Both the position numbers and the translations under genes were made by a program. Below the pieces are notes generated by a model. It worked only from the letters and a program-made list of their open reading frames with translations, was not told the DNA's origin and did no database searches. A stretch of 6,326 nucleotides of DNA from an uncultured Bacilli bacterium (GTDB taxonomy: Bacteria; Bacillota_I; Bacilli_A; RF39; UBA660): NCBI GenBank assembly GCA_948552115.1, contig CAOWNX010000046.1, positions 1 through 6,326 of the forward strand, written 5' to 3'. Below, in pieces: positions 6,103-6,326 of the stretch (positions within the stretch are counted from its first letter, which is position 1; every line of letters starts with the position of its first letter).

Positions 6103-6326
6103 ATGTGTGGATTTATAGGATTTGTAGATTCGATAAACAAAAAAGAAAAAAAAGAAATCATAAAAAAAATGGCAGATTTAATAAAGCACCGTGGACCAGA
6201 TGGAGAAGGATATTTTGTGGACAATAATATAGCTTTAGGTCACCGCCGTCTATCTATTGTCGATTTAAAAAATGGCTCCCAACCGATGTACAATGAAGAC
6301 AAAACAATAGCTATTATTTTTAATGG
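6103..6326 (+). CDS. asnB: Glutamine-dependent asparagine synthase family amidotransferase (N-terminal part)
   Basis: The first 74 residues are present; the gene runs off the window. MCGFIGF puts Cys2 at the N-terminus after Met removal, the nucleophile of class II glutaminase domains. HRGPDGEG (29-36) and GHRRLSIVDL (46-55), with R49, bind glutamine, and the last bases begin the FNGEIYN-type loop. This domain frees ammonia from glutamine; the synthetase domain that uses it lies beyond the window. The family includes true asparagine synthetases and enzymes that amidate cell-wall carboxylates, such as AsnH (D-Asp to D-Asn in Lactococcus cross-bridges) and LtsA/AsnB1-type enzymes acting on diaminopimelate. 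The gap after the ligase is two bases. The setting suggests wall or surface-peptide amidation, but housekeeping asparagine synthesis cannot be excluded from this fragment. Confidence 0.92.
   Translation, partial: MCGFIGFVDSINKKEKKEIIKKMADLIKHRGPDGEGYFVDNNIALGHRRLSIVDLKNGSQPMYNEDKTIAIIFN

Overview
The window is very AT-rich and codes in the manner of a low-GC Bacillota, probably a Bacilli or Erysipelotrichia-type gut lineage. Three things point there: the tRNA order Ser-fMet-Asp-Phe, which also occurs in the large Bacillus subtilis tRNA arrays; the sigma-A-type promoters; and the cell-wall genes typical of Gram-positives. No in-frame TGA is needed in any gene and tryptophan is written TGG, so nothing argues against the standard bacterial code. 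The lineage is inferred from style, not from a database match.

Layout. Positions 1-292 hold no intact gene. Plus-strand coding-like pieces lie in two frames and look like the decayed 3' end of a gene. A near-perfect promoter (351-380) drives four tightly packed tRNA genes (408-748), which end in a short GAAA-capped intrinsic terminator (761-783). Next comes a membrane protein that joins a VanZ-like half to an RDD half (898-2037). Its upstream region carries a sequence that fits the BceR-type operator consensus. A small UvrD/Rep-type helicase on the minus strand (2034-3515) runs tail to tail into it, with overlapping stop codons. The helicase promoter lies so close to its start codon that the mRNA should be leaderless. 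Divergent from the helicase, a plus-strand operon starts at 3684: an alanine-racemase-fold enzyme, an ATP-grasp ligase resembling the D-aspartate ligases of peptidoglycan cross-bridge synthesis, and the N-terminal glutaminase part of an asparagine-synthase-family amidotransferase, cut by the window end.

How the genes work together. The three operon genes are spaced 14 and 2 bases apart, each with a strong Shine-Dalgarno sequence. Together they look like a cassette that makes a D-amino acid, ligates it through its carboxylate to an amine (plausibly the peptidoglycan stem-peptide side chain), and amidates a free carboxylate. The precedent is D-Asp/D-Asn cross-bridge synthesis in lactococci and enterococci, but here the racemase is an Alr-fold enzyme and not the usual Asp/Glu-type racemase. 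This is the most interesting part of the window. The VanZ-like protein may also relate to cell-envelope stress, but nothing in the sequence ties it to the operon.
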